Positions 9,405 to 17,132 of a stretch of DNA of 64,000 nt are shown piece after piece; the first letter of the stretch is position 1, and each line of letters opens with the position of its first letter. Source of the DNA: Cherax quadricarinatus (taxonomy: Eukaryota; Arthropoda; Malacostraca; Decapoda; Parastacidae); contig NC_091293.1 in the NCBI RefSeq assembly GCF_038502225.1, forward strand, positions 11,273,384 through 11,337,383, in the 5' to 3' direction. Below the pieces are notes generated by a model. That model ran no database searches and had not been told where the DNA came from. It saw only the letters and a program-made list of their open reading frames with translations. A program made the position numbers and the translations under genes.

Positions 9405-9490
9405 CAACCTGGTATCTCGCTTATGAAGATAGACTTAAAGCCTTAAATCTCCACTCTCTGGAGAGACGTAGAATGAGGGGAGACATCGAA
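9405..9490 (+). pseudogene. CR1-D fragment a
   Basis: Encodes 'YEDRLKALNLHSLERRRMRGDI', a late segment of CR1 ORF2 on the plus strand. Its continuation is at 10184. The near-repeat AGGGGAGA-ATC at both edges (9476 and 10184; C versus T at one position) is the likely target duplication of the intervening insertion. Confidence 0.65.
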
Positions 9491-9526
9491 ATATAAACGC
9501 ATATGCAGAATAATGTGATCCTTTAT

Positions 9527-9565
9527 TGACTACGTTTCGCCCACACAGTGGGCTTTTTCAAGTCA
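9527..9565 (-). ncRNA. Hammerhead-like motif, divergent core (family 4)
   Basis: Minus strand: TGAC, then TTGAAAA where CTGANGA is expected, stem II GCCCAC-TGT-GTGGGC, GAAACGTA, GTCA. Both stems pair, but the core deviates at two invariant positions. Confidence 0.35.
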
Positions 9566-9691
9566 CAAACATCTACCTGGGGTGGAAGGGCCGCGAGTAT
9601 TTATAGTCTATAAATATGTGTGTTGAATGGTTTGAAAAACCGACAAGTTGAAGATTGAGACACTTATGCAGCATATGGGAATCTTTATTCA

Positions 9692-9726
9692 GGAAACGTT
9701 TCGCCACACAGTGGCTTCATCAGTCC
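9692..9726 (-). ncRNA. Hammerhead-ribozyme-like motif
   Basis: Minus strand: GGA, CTGATGA, stem II GCCACTGTGTGGC, GAAACGTTTCC. All invariant core bases are present. Confidence 0.6.
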
Positions 9727-9943
9727 AATACAAAGAGGAAGGCGTAAGGAGAGGAGGAGTATGAGGTAATCAGTCCCTCAACCTGGAGTCGATGTGTTCA
9801 GTCCATCAGTCTTGTAGAATATACAGCAATATACGGCCCTATGCTGTATATTCTACAAGACTGATGGACTGAACACATCGACTCCAGGTTGAGGGACTGA
9901 TTACCTCATACTCCTCCTCTCCTTACGCCTTCCTCTTTGTATT

Positions 9944-9978
9944 GGACTGATGAAGCCACTGTGTGGCGAAACGTTTCC
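9944..9978 (+). ncRNA. Hammerhead-ribozyme-like motif
   Basis: GGA (9944-9946), CTGATGA, GCCACTGTGTGGC, GAAACGTTTCC. Upstream CTTT (9934-9937) can pair with downstream AAAG (9984-9987) as an outer stem I across an internal loop, as in natural hammerheads. Confidence 0.65.
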
Positions 9979-10072
9979 TGAATAAAGATTCCCATATGCT
10001 GCATAAGTGTCTCAATCTTCAACATAGTCTATAAATACTCGCGTCCCTTCCACCCCAGGTAGATCTGTTTGG

Positions 10073-10111
10073 TGACTTGAAAATGCCCACTGTGTGGGCG
10101 AAACGTAGTCA
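10073..10111 (+). ncRNA. Hammerhead-like motif, divergent core (family 4)
   Basis: TGAC, TTGAAAA, stem II GCCCACTGTGTGGGC, GAAACGTA, GTCA. It is the partner arm of 9527-9565, with the same two core departures. Confidence 0.35.
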
Positions 10112-10183
10112 ATAAAGGATCACATTATACTGCATATGTGTTTATATTTCCATTGTGTCGGTATTTTATACCATTTATTTCCA

Positions 10184-10334
10184 GGGGAGATATCATTGAA
10201 GTGTATAAGTGGATGACGGGCATAAACAAGGGAGATATTAATAAAGTACTGAGGGTGTCGAACCAGGTAAAAACCAGAAATAATGGATTTAAGTTGGATA
10301 AATTTAGATTTAGAAAGAACATAGGTAAGTACTG
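10184..10334 (+). pseudogene. CR1-D fragment b
   Basis: Continues the CR1 ORF2 C-terminal part: 'GDIIEVYKWMTGINKGDINK', 'NNGFKLDKFRFRKNIGKY'. It is cut at 10334 by a family-3 insertion and resumes at 10672 in the same frame. Confidence 0.75.
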
Positions 10335-10372
10335 TTGAATTAGACACATGTGCAACTCTTGGGTGTCTTTGA

Positions 10373-10407
10373 GGAAACGTTTCGCCACACAATGGCTTCA
10401 TCAGTCC
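10373..10407 (-). ncRNA. Hammerhead-ribozyme-like motif
   Basis: Minus strand: GGA, CTGATGA, stem II GCCATTGTGTGGC (one G-T wobble), GAAACGTTTCC. Confidence 0.6.
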
Positions 10408-10565
10408 ATACAAAGGAGAAACTTGAAGAACAGGGGGAGAATGAGGTAATCAGTCCCTCAGCCTTGAGTCGATGTGGTCAGTCCATCAATCTTGAATTGA
10501 TCGACTCAAGGCTGAGGGACTGATTACCTCATTCTCCCCCTGTTCTTCAAGTTTCTCCTTTGTAT

Positions 10566-10600
10566 GGACTGATGAAGCCATTGTGTGGCGAAACGTTTCC
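10566..10600 (+). ncRNA. Hammerhead-ribozyme-like motif
   Basis: GGA (10566-10568), CTGATGA, GCCATTGTGTGGC, GAAACGTTTCC. It is the inverted partner of 10373-10407. Confidence 0.6.
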
Positions 10601-10671
10601 TCAAAGATACCCAAGAGTTGCACATGTGTCTAATTCAACAACATGTCGGTTCTCTGAACCATTCATCTACA

Positions 10672-10765
10672 ATAGGTAAGTACTGGTTTTCTAACAGAGT
10701 TGTGGATGCGTGGAACAATCTTCCCAGTAGGGTGATCGAGGCTAGGACCTTGGGCAGATATATAA
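10672..10765 (+). pseudogene. CR1-D fragment c
   Basis: Encodes 'GKYWFSNRVVDAWNNLPSR' and 'VIEARTLG', the penultimate part of CR1 ORF2. At 10766 it switches abruptly to an earlier part of the protein, so a second CR1 copy starts there. Confidence 0.7.
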
Positions 10766-11322
10766 TTCATTCTGAGGAGGATAGCAATGAACTCCAAGAG
10801 GATTTGGACAAATTAATGTCTTGGTCTGAAAAATGGCAGATGAAGTTCAATGTGGATAAGTGTAAGGTACTTGCCCTTGGAAATGAAAATAACCCTCGAA
10901 GCTATAAACTAGGTGAAGTAGAGCTTGATCATACAGAATGTGAAAGAGACTTGGGAGTCATGGTAAGCAGAAATCTAAAGCCAAGACAGCAGTGCCTTAG
11001 TGTGCGCAACAAGGCCAACAGATTACTTGGATTTATCTCAAGAAGTATAAGTAACAGAAGTCCAAAAGTTATTTTACAGCTCTATACATCACTAGTGAGG
11101 CCTCATTTAGATTATGCTGCTCAGTTTTGGTCCCCTTACTACAGGATGGACATAGACTCATTAGAGAACATACAGAGAAGAATGACTAAAATGATTTACT
11201 GTGTAAGGAACCTCCCGTATGAAGATAGACTTAAAGCCTTAAATCTCCACTCTCTGGAGAGGCGTAGAATGAGGGGAGATATCATTGAAGTGTATAAGTG
11301 GATGACGGGCATAAACAAAGGA
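10766..11322 (+). pseudogene. CR1-E fragment: RT thumb to C-terminal region
   Basis: Open from 'IIHSEEDSNELQEDLDKL' through 'KWQMKFNVDKCKVLALGNEN', 'ERDLGVMVSRNLKPRQQCLS', 'LYTSLVRPHLDYAAQFWSPY' to 'EVYKWMTGINKG'. It then ends at a family-5 repeat. It is contiguous in frame with CR1-D fragment c only by chance of the junction; the protein order shows two copies. Truncated at both ends. Confidence 0.75.
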
Positions 11323-11392
11323 ACTAATGTGACATTTATTGTGGCAACGTTTCGCTCTCCAGGAGCTTTATCAAGGCATTACAAACAATGAA
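11323..11392 (-). mobile_element. Family-5 hammerhead-like repeat, one arm
   Basis: On the minus strand: TGCC, TTGATAA, stem II GCTC-CTGGA-GAGC, GAAACGTTGCC, then ACAATAAATGTCAC. It shares the layout of the other families (core-like run, stem II, GAAACGTT, AATAAA-like sequence), but the core differs from CTGANGA. Only one arm is present. Confidence 0.4.
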
Positions 11393-11491
11393 CATCAAAA
11401 AGGGTATACAATACCGACAGGTTGTTAGATAAGACACATATGCAACAGTTAGTTAGGTAAGACACATATGCAACAGTTAGGTATCTTTATT

Positions 11492-11530
11492 TCGAAACGT
11501 TTCGCCTACACAGTAGGCTTCTTCAGTCGA
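11492..11530 (-). ncRNA. Hammerhead-ribozyme-like motif
   Basis: Minus strand: TCGA, CTGAAGA, GCCTACTGTGTAGGC, GAAACGTTTCGA. It lies exactly 430 bp from the next direct copy. Confidence 0.6.
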
Positions 11531-11921
11531 GTACAGAAAAGTTGATAGAAGCAGAAGATACTTGAAGACGATGTAATCAGTCCATCTCCCTTAAAGTTTT
11601 GAGGTGGTCAGTCCCTCAGTCTGGAGAAGAGCATTGTTCCATGGTATGAAACAATATGGAGATGAAGTGATAGGATGGTGCTTTATATAGCGCCAGGAGG
11701 TGAGACGTAGGTCACTAGGAGAGGTAAGAACCCAGATGTTGGGAGGACAGGTCCCTCTCAAATCCAGCCGTTCTCACTAGTAGAGGTTTGTCGAAGTTGA
11801 TTGTAGGTCTGTACCAAGATACCCTTGTGTTGCAGTGTCTGACAGATTGAACAATAAAATGGTATAAAATACCGACAGGTTGTTAGGTAAGACACATATG
11901 CAACAGTTAGGTATCTTTATT

Positions 11922-11960
11922 TCGAAACGTTTCGCCTACACAGTAGGCTTCTTCAGTCGA
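11922..11960 (-). ncRNA. Hammerhead-ribozyme-like motif
   Basis: Same sequence as 11492-11530, in direct orientation, one 430-bp period away. Confidence 0.6.
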
Positions 11961-13011
11961 GTACAGAAAAGTTGATAGAAGCAGAAGATACTTGAAGACG
12001 ATGTAATCAGTCCATCACCCTTAAAGTTTTGAGGTGGTCAGTCCCTCAGTCTGGAGAAGAGCATTGTTCCATGGTATGAAACAATATGGAGATGAAGTGA
12101 CAGGATGGTGCTTTATATAGCGCCAGGAGGTGAGACGTAGGTCACTAGGAGAGGTAAGAACCCAGATGTTGGGAGGACAGGTCCCTCTCAAATCCAGCCG
12201 TTCTCACTAGTAGAGGTTTGTCGAAGTTGATTGTAGGTCTGTACCAAGATACCTAACTGTTGCATATGTGTCTTACCTAACAACCTGTCGGTATTTTATA
12301 CCATTTTATTGTTCAATCTGTCAGACACTGCAACACAAGGGTATCTTGGTACAGACCTACAATCAACTTCGACAAACCTCTACTAGTGAGAACGGCTGGA
12401 TTTGAGAGGGACCTGTCCTCCCAACATCTGGGTTCTTACCTCTCCTAGTGACCTACGTCTCACCTCCTGGCGCCTACACAGTAGGCTTCTTCAGTCGAGT
12501 ACAGAAAAGTTGATAGAAGCAGAAGATACTTGAAGACGATGTAATCAGTCCATCACCCTTAAAGTTTTGAGGTGGTCAGTCCCTCAGTCTGGAGAAGAGC
12601 ATTGTTCCATGGTATGAAACAATATGGAGATGAAGTGACAGGATGGTGCTTTATATAGCGCCAGGAGGTGAGACGTAGGTCACTAGGAGAGGTAAGAACC
12701 CAGATGTTGGGAGGACAGGTCCCTCTCAAATCCAGCCGTTCTCACTAGTAGAGGTTTGTCGAAGTTGACTGTAGGTCTGTACCAAGATACCTAACTGTTG
12801 CATATGTGTCTTACCTAACAACCTGTCGGTATTTTATACCATTTTATTGTTCAATCTGTCAGACACTGCAACACAAGGGTATCTTGGTACAGACCTACAA
12901 TCAACTTCGACAAACCTCTACTAGTGAGAACGGCTGGATTTGAGAGGGACCTGTCCTCCCAACATCTGGGTTCTTACCTCTCCTAGTGACCTACGTCTCA
13001 CCTCCTGGCGC

Positions 13012-13019
13012 TATATAAA
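13012..13019 (+). promoter_or_regulatory. TATA-box-like sequence in the 430-bp unit
   Basis: TATATAAA follows the GC-rich CTCCTGGCGC and precedes GCACCATCCTG. The identical site occurs one period later at 13442-13449 and, on the minus strand, in the other units. If real, transcripts would start about 25-30 bases downstream and run through the ribozyme. Confidence 0.4.
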
Positions 13020-13170
13020 GCACCATCCTGTCACTTCATCTCCATATTGTTTCATACCATGGAACAATGCTCTTCTCCAGACTGAGGGACTGACCACCTC
13101 AAAACTTTAAGGGTGATGGACTGATTACATCGTCTTCAAGTATCTTCTGCTTCTATCAACTTTTCTGTAC

Positions 13171-13209
13171 TCGACTGAAGAAGCCTACTGTGTAGGCGAA
13201 ACGTTTCGA
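13171..13209 (+). ncRNA. Hammerhead-ribozyme-like motif
   Basis: TCGA (13171-13174), CTGAAGA, GCCTACTGTGTAGGC, GAAACGT, TTCGA. First of two direct copies bounding a 430-bp monomer. Confidence 0.65.
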
Positions 13210-13441
13210 AATAAAGATACCTAACTGTTGCATATGTGTCTTACCTAACAACCTGTCGGTATTTTATACCATTTTATTGTTCAATCTGTCAGACACTGCA
13301 ACACAAGGGTATCTTGGTACAGACCTACAATCAACTTCGACAAACCTCTACTAGTGAGAACGGCTGGATTTGAGAGGGACCTGTCCTCCCAACATCTGGG
13401 TTCTTACCTCTCCTAGTGACCTACGTCTCACCTCCTGGCGC

Positions 13442-13449
13442 TATATAAA
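13442..13449 (+). promoter_or_regulatory. TATA-box-like sequence, second copy
   Basis: TATATAAA, exactly 430 bp downstream of the copy at 13012. It lies inside the monomer bounded by the cores at 13171 and 13601. Confidence 0.4.
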
Positions 13450-13600
13450 GCACCATCCTGTCACTTCATCTCCATATTGTTTCATACCATGGAACAATGC
13501 TCTTCTCCAGACTGAGGGACTGACCACCTCAAAACTTTAAGGGTGATGGACTGATTACATCGTCTTCAAGTATCTTCTGCTTCTATCAACTTTTCTGTAC

Positions 13601-13639
13601 TCGACTGAAGAAGCCTACTGTGTAGGCGAAACGTTTCGA
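13601..13639 (+). ncRNA. Hammerhead-ribozyme-like motif
   Basis: Identical to 13171-13209. Cleavage at both would release a 430-nt RNA. Confidence 0.65.
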
Positions 13640-13713
13640 AATAAAGATACCTAACTGTTGCATATGTGTCTTACCTAACAACCTGTCGGTATTTTATACC
13701 ATTTTAATGTTCA

Positions 13714-14029
13714 TGCAACAGTTAGACAACTTTATTCCGAAACGTTTCGCCTACACAGTAGGCTTCTTCAGTCGAATACAGAAAGTAGGCAGGAACAGTA
13801 GAGATGTGAAGACGATGTAATCAGTCCATCACCCTTAAAGTCGTAGAATTTGAGGTTGTCAGTCCTTCGGCCTGGAGAAGTTCAGTTCCATAGTCAGGAA
13901 CTATCTGAAGATCAAGCGACAGTGCGGAGACTTAAATACTGTCGGAAGGAGAGGTGCAGGGCAGCAGTAGTAGTAGCAGTAGCAGCAGTAGTAGTGAGAG
14001 GCCACTGAGAGGTCATGTCCCTCTCAGAT
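13714..14029 (-). mobile_element. Family-2 hammerhead-bearing unit, partial
   Basis: Starts TGCAACAGTTAGACAAC, with a minus-strand core at 13736-13775 (CTGAAGA, GCCTACTGTGTAGGC, GAAACGTTTCGGA). It ends in a short AGC/AGT trinucleotide-rich stretch (13962-13995). It is cut by CR1-C at 14030. Confidence 0.6.
14022..14029. repeat. Candidate target-site duplication of CR1-C (left)
   Basis: TCTCAGAT here and at 18393-18400 flank CR1-C. The sequence beyond the right copy does not obviously continue the left-flanking repeat, so the match could be chance. Confidence 0.4.
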
Positions 14030-14181
14030 AAGAACATAAGAACATAAGAAAGGAGGAACACTGCAGCAGGCCTGTTGGCCCATACTAGGCAGGTCCTTTA
14101 CAATTCATCCCACTAACAAACATTTGACCAACCCAATTTTCAATGCTACCCAAGAAATAAGCTCTGATGTGCAAGTCCCTC

Positions 14182-17118
14182 TCAAATCCAACCCTTCCCA
14201 CTCATGTATTTATCCAACCTAAATTTGAAACTACCCAAAGTCCTAGCCTCAATAACCCAACTAGGTAGACTGTTCCACTCATCAACTACCCTATTTCCAA
14301 ACCAATACTTTCCTATGTCCTTTCTAAATCTAAACTTATCTAATTTAAATCCATTACTGCGGGTTCTCTTTTGGAGAGATATCCTCAAGACCTTGTTAAT
14401 ATCCCCTTTATTAATACCTATCTTCCACTTATACACTTCGATCAGGTCTCCCCTCATTCTTCGTCTAACAAGTGAATGTAACTTAAGAGTCTTCAATCTT
14501 TCTTCATAAGGAAGATTTCTAATGCTATGTATTAGTTTAGTCATCCTACGCTGAATGTTTTCTAACGAATTTATGTCCATTCTGTAATATGGAGACCAGA
14601 ATTGAGCTGCATAATCTAGGTGAGGCCTTACTAATGATGTATAAAGCTGCAGTATGACCTCTGGACTTCTGTTGCTTACACTTCTTGATATAAATCCCAG
14701 TAATCTATTTGCCTTATTACGTACGCTTAGGCATTGCTGTCTTGGTTTAAGGTTGCTGCTTACCATAACCCCTAAGTCCTTTTCGCAATCTGTATGGCTA
14801 AGTTCTACATTATTTAACTTATAAGTGCTAGGGTTATAGACACTCCCGAGCTTCAGAACCTTGCATTTATCCACATTGAACTGCATCTGCCACTTTTCTG
14901 ACCAAGAGTAGAGTTTGTCTAAATCCTCCTGAAGTTCCCTAACATCTACGTTTGAATCAATTATCCTACCTATCTTCGTGTCATCGGCGAATTTGCTCAT
15001 ATCACTAGCAATTCCTTCATCAAGATCATTGATATATATTATAAACAACAACGGGCCCAAGACTGATCCCTGTGGAACGCCACTTGTTACTGATCCCCAC
15101 TCGGATTTAACCCCATTTATGGACACTCTTTGCTTCCTGTCTGTGAGCCATGACTCGATCCACGAGAGCACCCTCCCCCCAATGCCATGAGCTGCTACTT
15201 TCTTCAACAGTCTTTGGTGCGGAACTCTATCAAATGCCTTACTAAAATCTAAGTAAACAATATCAAATTCTTTATCGTGGTCAACAGCCTCAAAAGCTTT
15301 ACTGAAGAAAGTTAATAAATTAGTTAGACAAGACCGGCCTCTTGTGAATCCATGCTGAGTATCATTAATCAAGCTATGCTTATCGAGATGGCTTCTTATA
15401 ATCTCAGCTATAATTGACTCTAGCAACTTGCCTACAATTGAGGTCAGGCTTATTGGGCGGTAATTTGACGGTAACGACTTGTCCCCTGTTTTAAAAATAG
15501 GAATTACATTAGCCATCTTCCACATATCAGACACTACACCTGTTTGAAGAGATAAATTAAAAATATTAGTTAATGGTTCACAGACTTCCATTTTGCATTC
15601 CTTAAGAACCCTTGAAAAAACCTCATCAGGACCCGGTGACTTATTTTGCTTCAGTCGGTCTATCTGCTTCGCAACCATTTCACTAGTGACTGTGATGTTA
15701 CATAATTTATCTTCTTCTGATCCACTATAAAAATTAATTACCGGAATATTATTAGTGTCTTCCTGTGTAAAAACCGAGAGAAAATAATTATTTAAAATCG
15801 AGCACATTTCATTCTCTTTGTCAGTAAGATGCCCATAGTTATTTTTAAGGGGACCTATCTTATCTCTGACTTTTGTTCTATATACCTGGAAAAAACTTTT
15901 TGGATTAGTTTTAGAATCCCTAGCAACTTTAATTTCATAGTCCCTTTTAGCTTTTCTTATCCCCTTTTTAATGTCCCTCTTAATGTCAATATACAGATTC
16001 ATAAGATGACCCTCGCCTCTTTTGATACGCCTATAAATTCCTTTCTTAAGCCCTAGTAGATATTTCAGCCTATTATTCATCCATTTAGGGTCATTTCTAT
16101 TTGATCTAATTTCCTTATAAGGGATAAACGTTCTTTGAGCAGCATGTATTGTGTTCAGAAAACTGTCATATTGATAGCTCTCTTCGTTACCCCAGTCAAC
16201 AGATGATAAGTGTTCTCTAAGCCCATCGTAATCTGCTAAGCGAAAATCTGGGACTGTTACTGAGTTATCCCTACTATCATACTTCCATTCAATTCTAAAT
16301 GTAATTGATTTGTGGTCGCTAGCACCCAGTTCCTCTGAAACTTCTAAATTATTAACAAGGGATTCATTGTTTGCCAGAACTAAGTCAAGCAGGTTATTTC
16401 CCCTTGTAGGTTCTGTCACAAACTGCTTCAAAAAACAATCCTGAACTACTTCTAAGAAATCGTATGATTCTAAATTCCCAGTCAAGAAATTCCAATCAAT
16501 ATGACTAAAGTTAAAGTCTCCTAGAATTACTACATTATCGTGCCTTGTGGCCCTAGCAATTTCCTCCCATAGTAGTCTCCCCTGGTCCCTATCTAAATTT
16601 GGGGGACGGTATATCACACCTAAAATTAATTTTTCATGCCCCTCTGAAAATTCTATCCAAACAGACTCTGTATGTGTTACTTCAGACTTAATACCCGTTT
16701 TTATGCAACAGTTCAAGCGATCTCGGACATACAATGCCACCCCACCCCCCTTCCCGATACTTCTATCTACTTGGAACAATTTAAAACCCTGAATGTGACA
16801 TTCTGCAGGCATGTCCCGACCTTTTGAATTAAACCACGTCTCAGTAATGGCAAATACATCTATGTTACCTGCACTAGCAACTAGTCTCAACTCGCCCATC
16901 TTATTCCTAGCACTGCGACTATTTGTGTAATAAACTTTTAATGACCCTCCTCTCTCTTTACCCTTCCTGCTTTTTTCTATTATTCCACTAAACTTATTAC
17001 TGTCCTTGTCAATTAGTGCCACTGGCTTTCCAATATCCACCTCATTTTGCCTATTACTAGTTCTCCTAGTACTCATGTTACTACCCTGCGACTTCACAGT
17101 TTTCCCGCCAAAACCCAT
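14182..17118 (-). CDS. CR1-C ORF2: APE endonuclease / reverse transcriptase (978 aa)
   Basis: Complete LINE polymerase. The endonuclease is about residues 55-270: 'YYTNSRSARNK', 'AITETW' (metal-binding Glu), 'LGVIYRPPN', 'VILGDFN', 'GASDHKS' (catalytic His). A basic linker with 'KKGIRKAKRDYEIKVAR' follows. The RT is about 450-760: 'KSPGPDE', 'NYRPISLTSIVGK', 'TQHGFTRGRSCLTNLL', 'YLDFSKAFDRVPH' (motif A), '[15 protein letters not shown]' (motif B), 'KFADDTK' (motif C Asp-Asp). The C-terminal domain after 780 ('VRPHLDYAAQFWSP', 'YWFGNRVVDEWN') is typical of this family. The ATG at 17118 lies 14 nt after the ORF1 stop. The N-terminal 50 residues have no recognised domain. Confidence 0.93.
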   Translation of the reverse strand: MGFGGKTVKSQGSNMSTRRTSNRQNEVDIGKPVALIDKDSNKFSGIIEKSRKGKERGGSLKVYYTNSRSARNKMGELRLVASAGNIDVFAITETWFNSKGRDMPAECHIQGFKLFQVDRSIGKGGGVALYVRDRLNCCIKTGIKSEVTHTESVWIEFSEGHEKLILGVIYRPPNLDRDQGRLLWEEIARATRHDNVVILGDFNFSHIDWNFLTGNLESYDFLEVVQDCFLKQFVTEPTRGNNLLDLVLANNESLVNNLEVSEELGASDHKSITFRIEWKYDSRDNSVTVPDFRLADYDGLREHLSSVDWGNEESYQYDSFLNTIHAAQRTFIPYKEIRSNRNDPKWMNNRLKYLLGLKKGIYRRIKRGEGHLMNLYIDIKRDIKKGIRKAKRDYEIKVARDSKTNPKSFFQVYRTKVRDKIGPLKNNYGHLTDKENEMCSILNNYFLSVFTQEDTNNIPVINFYSGSEEDKLCNITVTSEMVAKQIDRLKQNKSPGPDEVFSRVLKECKMEVCEPLTNIFNLSLQTGVVSDMWKMANVIPIFKTGDKSLPSNYRPISLTSIVGKLLESIIAEIIRSHLDKHSLINDTQHGFTRGRSCLTNLLTFFSKAFEAVDHDKEFDIVYLDFSKAFDRVPHQRLLKKVAAHGIGGRVLSWIESWLTDRKQRVSINGVKSEWGSVTSGVPQGSVLGPLLFIIYINDLDEGIASDMSKFADDTKIGRIIDSNVDVRELQEDLDKLYSWSEKWQMQFNVDKCKVLKLGSVYNPSTYKLNNVELSHTDCEKDLGVMVSSNLKPRQQCLSVRNKANRLLGFISRSVSNRSPEVILQLYTSLVRPHLDYAAQFWSPYYRMDINSLENIQRRMTKLIHSIRNLPYEERLKTLKLHSLVRRRMRGDLIEVYKWKIGINKGDINKVLRISLQKRTRSNGFKLDKFRFRKDIGKYWFGNRVVDEWNSLPSWVIEARTLGSFKFRLDKYMSGKGWI

Positions 17119-17132
17119 ACCACTAACTATTC

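Larger units (their letters stand above)
9617..10023 (-). mobile_element. Hammerhead-bearing insertion (family 3), complete
   Basis: Bounded by the 14-bp repeat ATAGTCTATAAATA at 9603-9616 and 10024-10037. The terminal hairpin GGTTT-GAA-AAACC lies at about 9632-9644. Two inverted arms start GAGACACTTATGCAGC. Cores are at 9692-9726 (minus) and 9944-9978 (plus). The central loop region (about 9770-9905) is also palindromic. Confidence 0.75.
9491..10183. mobile_element. Hammerhead-like inverted-repeat insertion (family 4), itself invaded
   Basis: The outer element runs from ATAAACGCATATGCAG to GCATATGTGTTTATATTT, with a terminal hairpin GGTAT-TTT-ATACC near 10160. Its two arms carry cores at 9527-9565 (minus) and 10073-10111 (plus). 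It is split by a family-3 element at 9617-10023 with a 14-bp duplication, a nest of one ribozyme-type element in another. Confidence 0.65.
10335..10671 (+). mobile_element. Hammerhead-bearing insertion (family 3), complete, in CR1-D
   Basis: 337 bp between two copies of ATAGGTAAGTACTG (10321-10334, 10672-10685). It starts TTGAATTAGACACATGTG and ends with the hairpin GGTTC-TCT-GAACC followed by ATTCATCTACA. It is the same element as 402-774 in the opposite orientation. Removing 351 bp (insert plus one duplication) restores the CR1 reading frame across the site. Confidence 0.8.
11393..13713. mobile_element. Compound array of family-1 hammerhead-bearing units
   Basis: A mosaic of near-identical units of about 430 bp in both orientations: minus-strand units at about 11453-12245, a plus fragment 12246-12470, a minus fragment 12471-12786, and plus units 12787-13713. 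Exact 430-bp periods occur between cores at 11492 and 11922 (minus) and at 13171 and 13601 (plus). Each full unit carries the hairpin GGTAT-TTT-ATACC, a TATATAAA box and one ribozyme core. Junctions at 12470 and 12786 are abrupt, suggesting recombination or template switching. There is no coding capacity. Confidence 0.75.

Noticed and set aside
10585..11391. A single 268-codon CR1 protein
   Set aside because: The open frame joins the 3' part of one CR1 copy to an earlier segment of a second copy and begins inside a ribozyme element.
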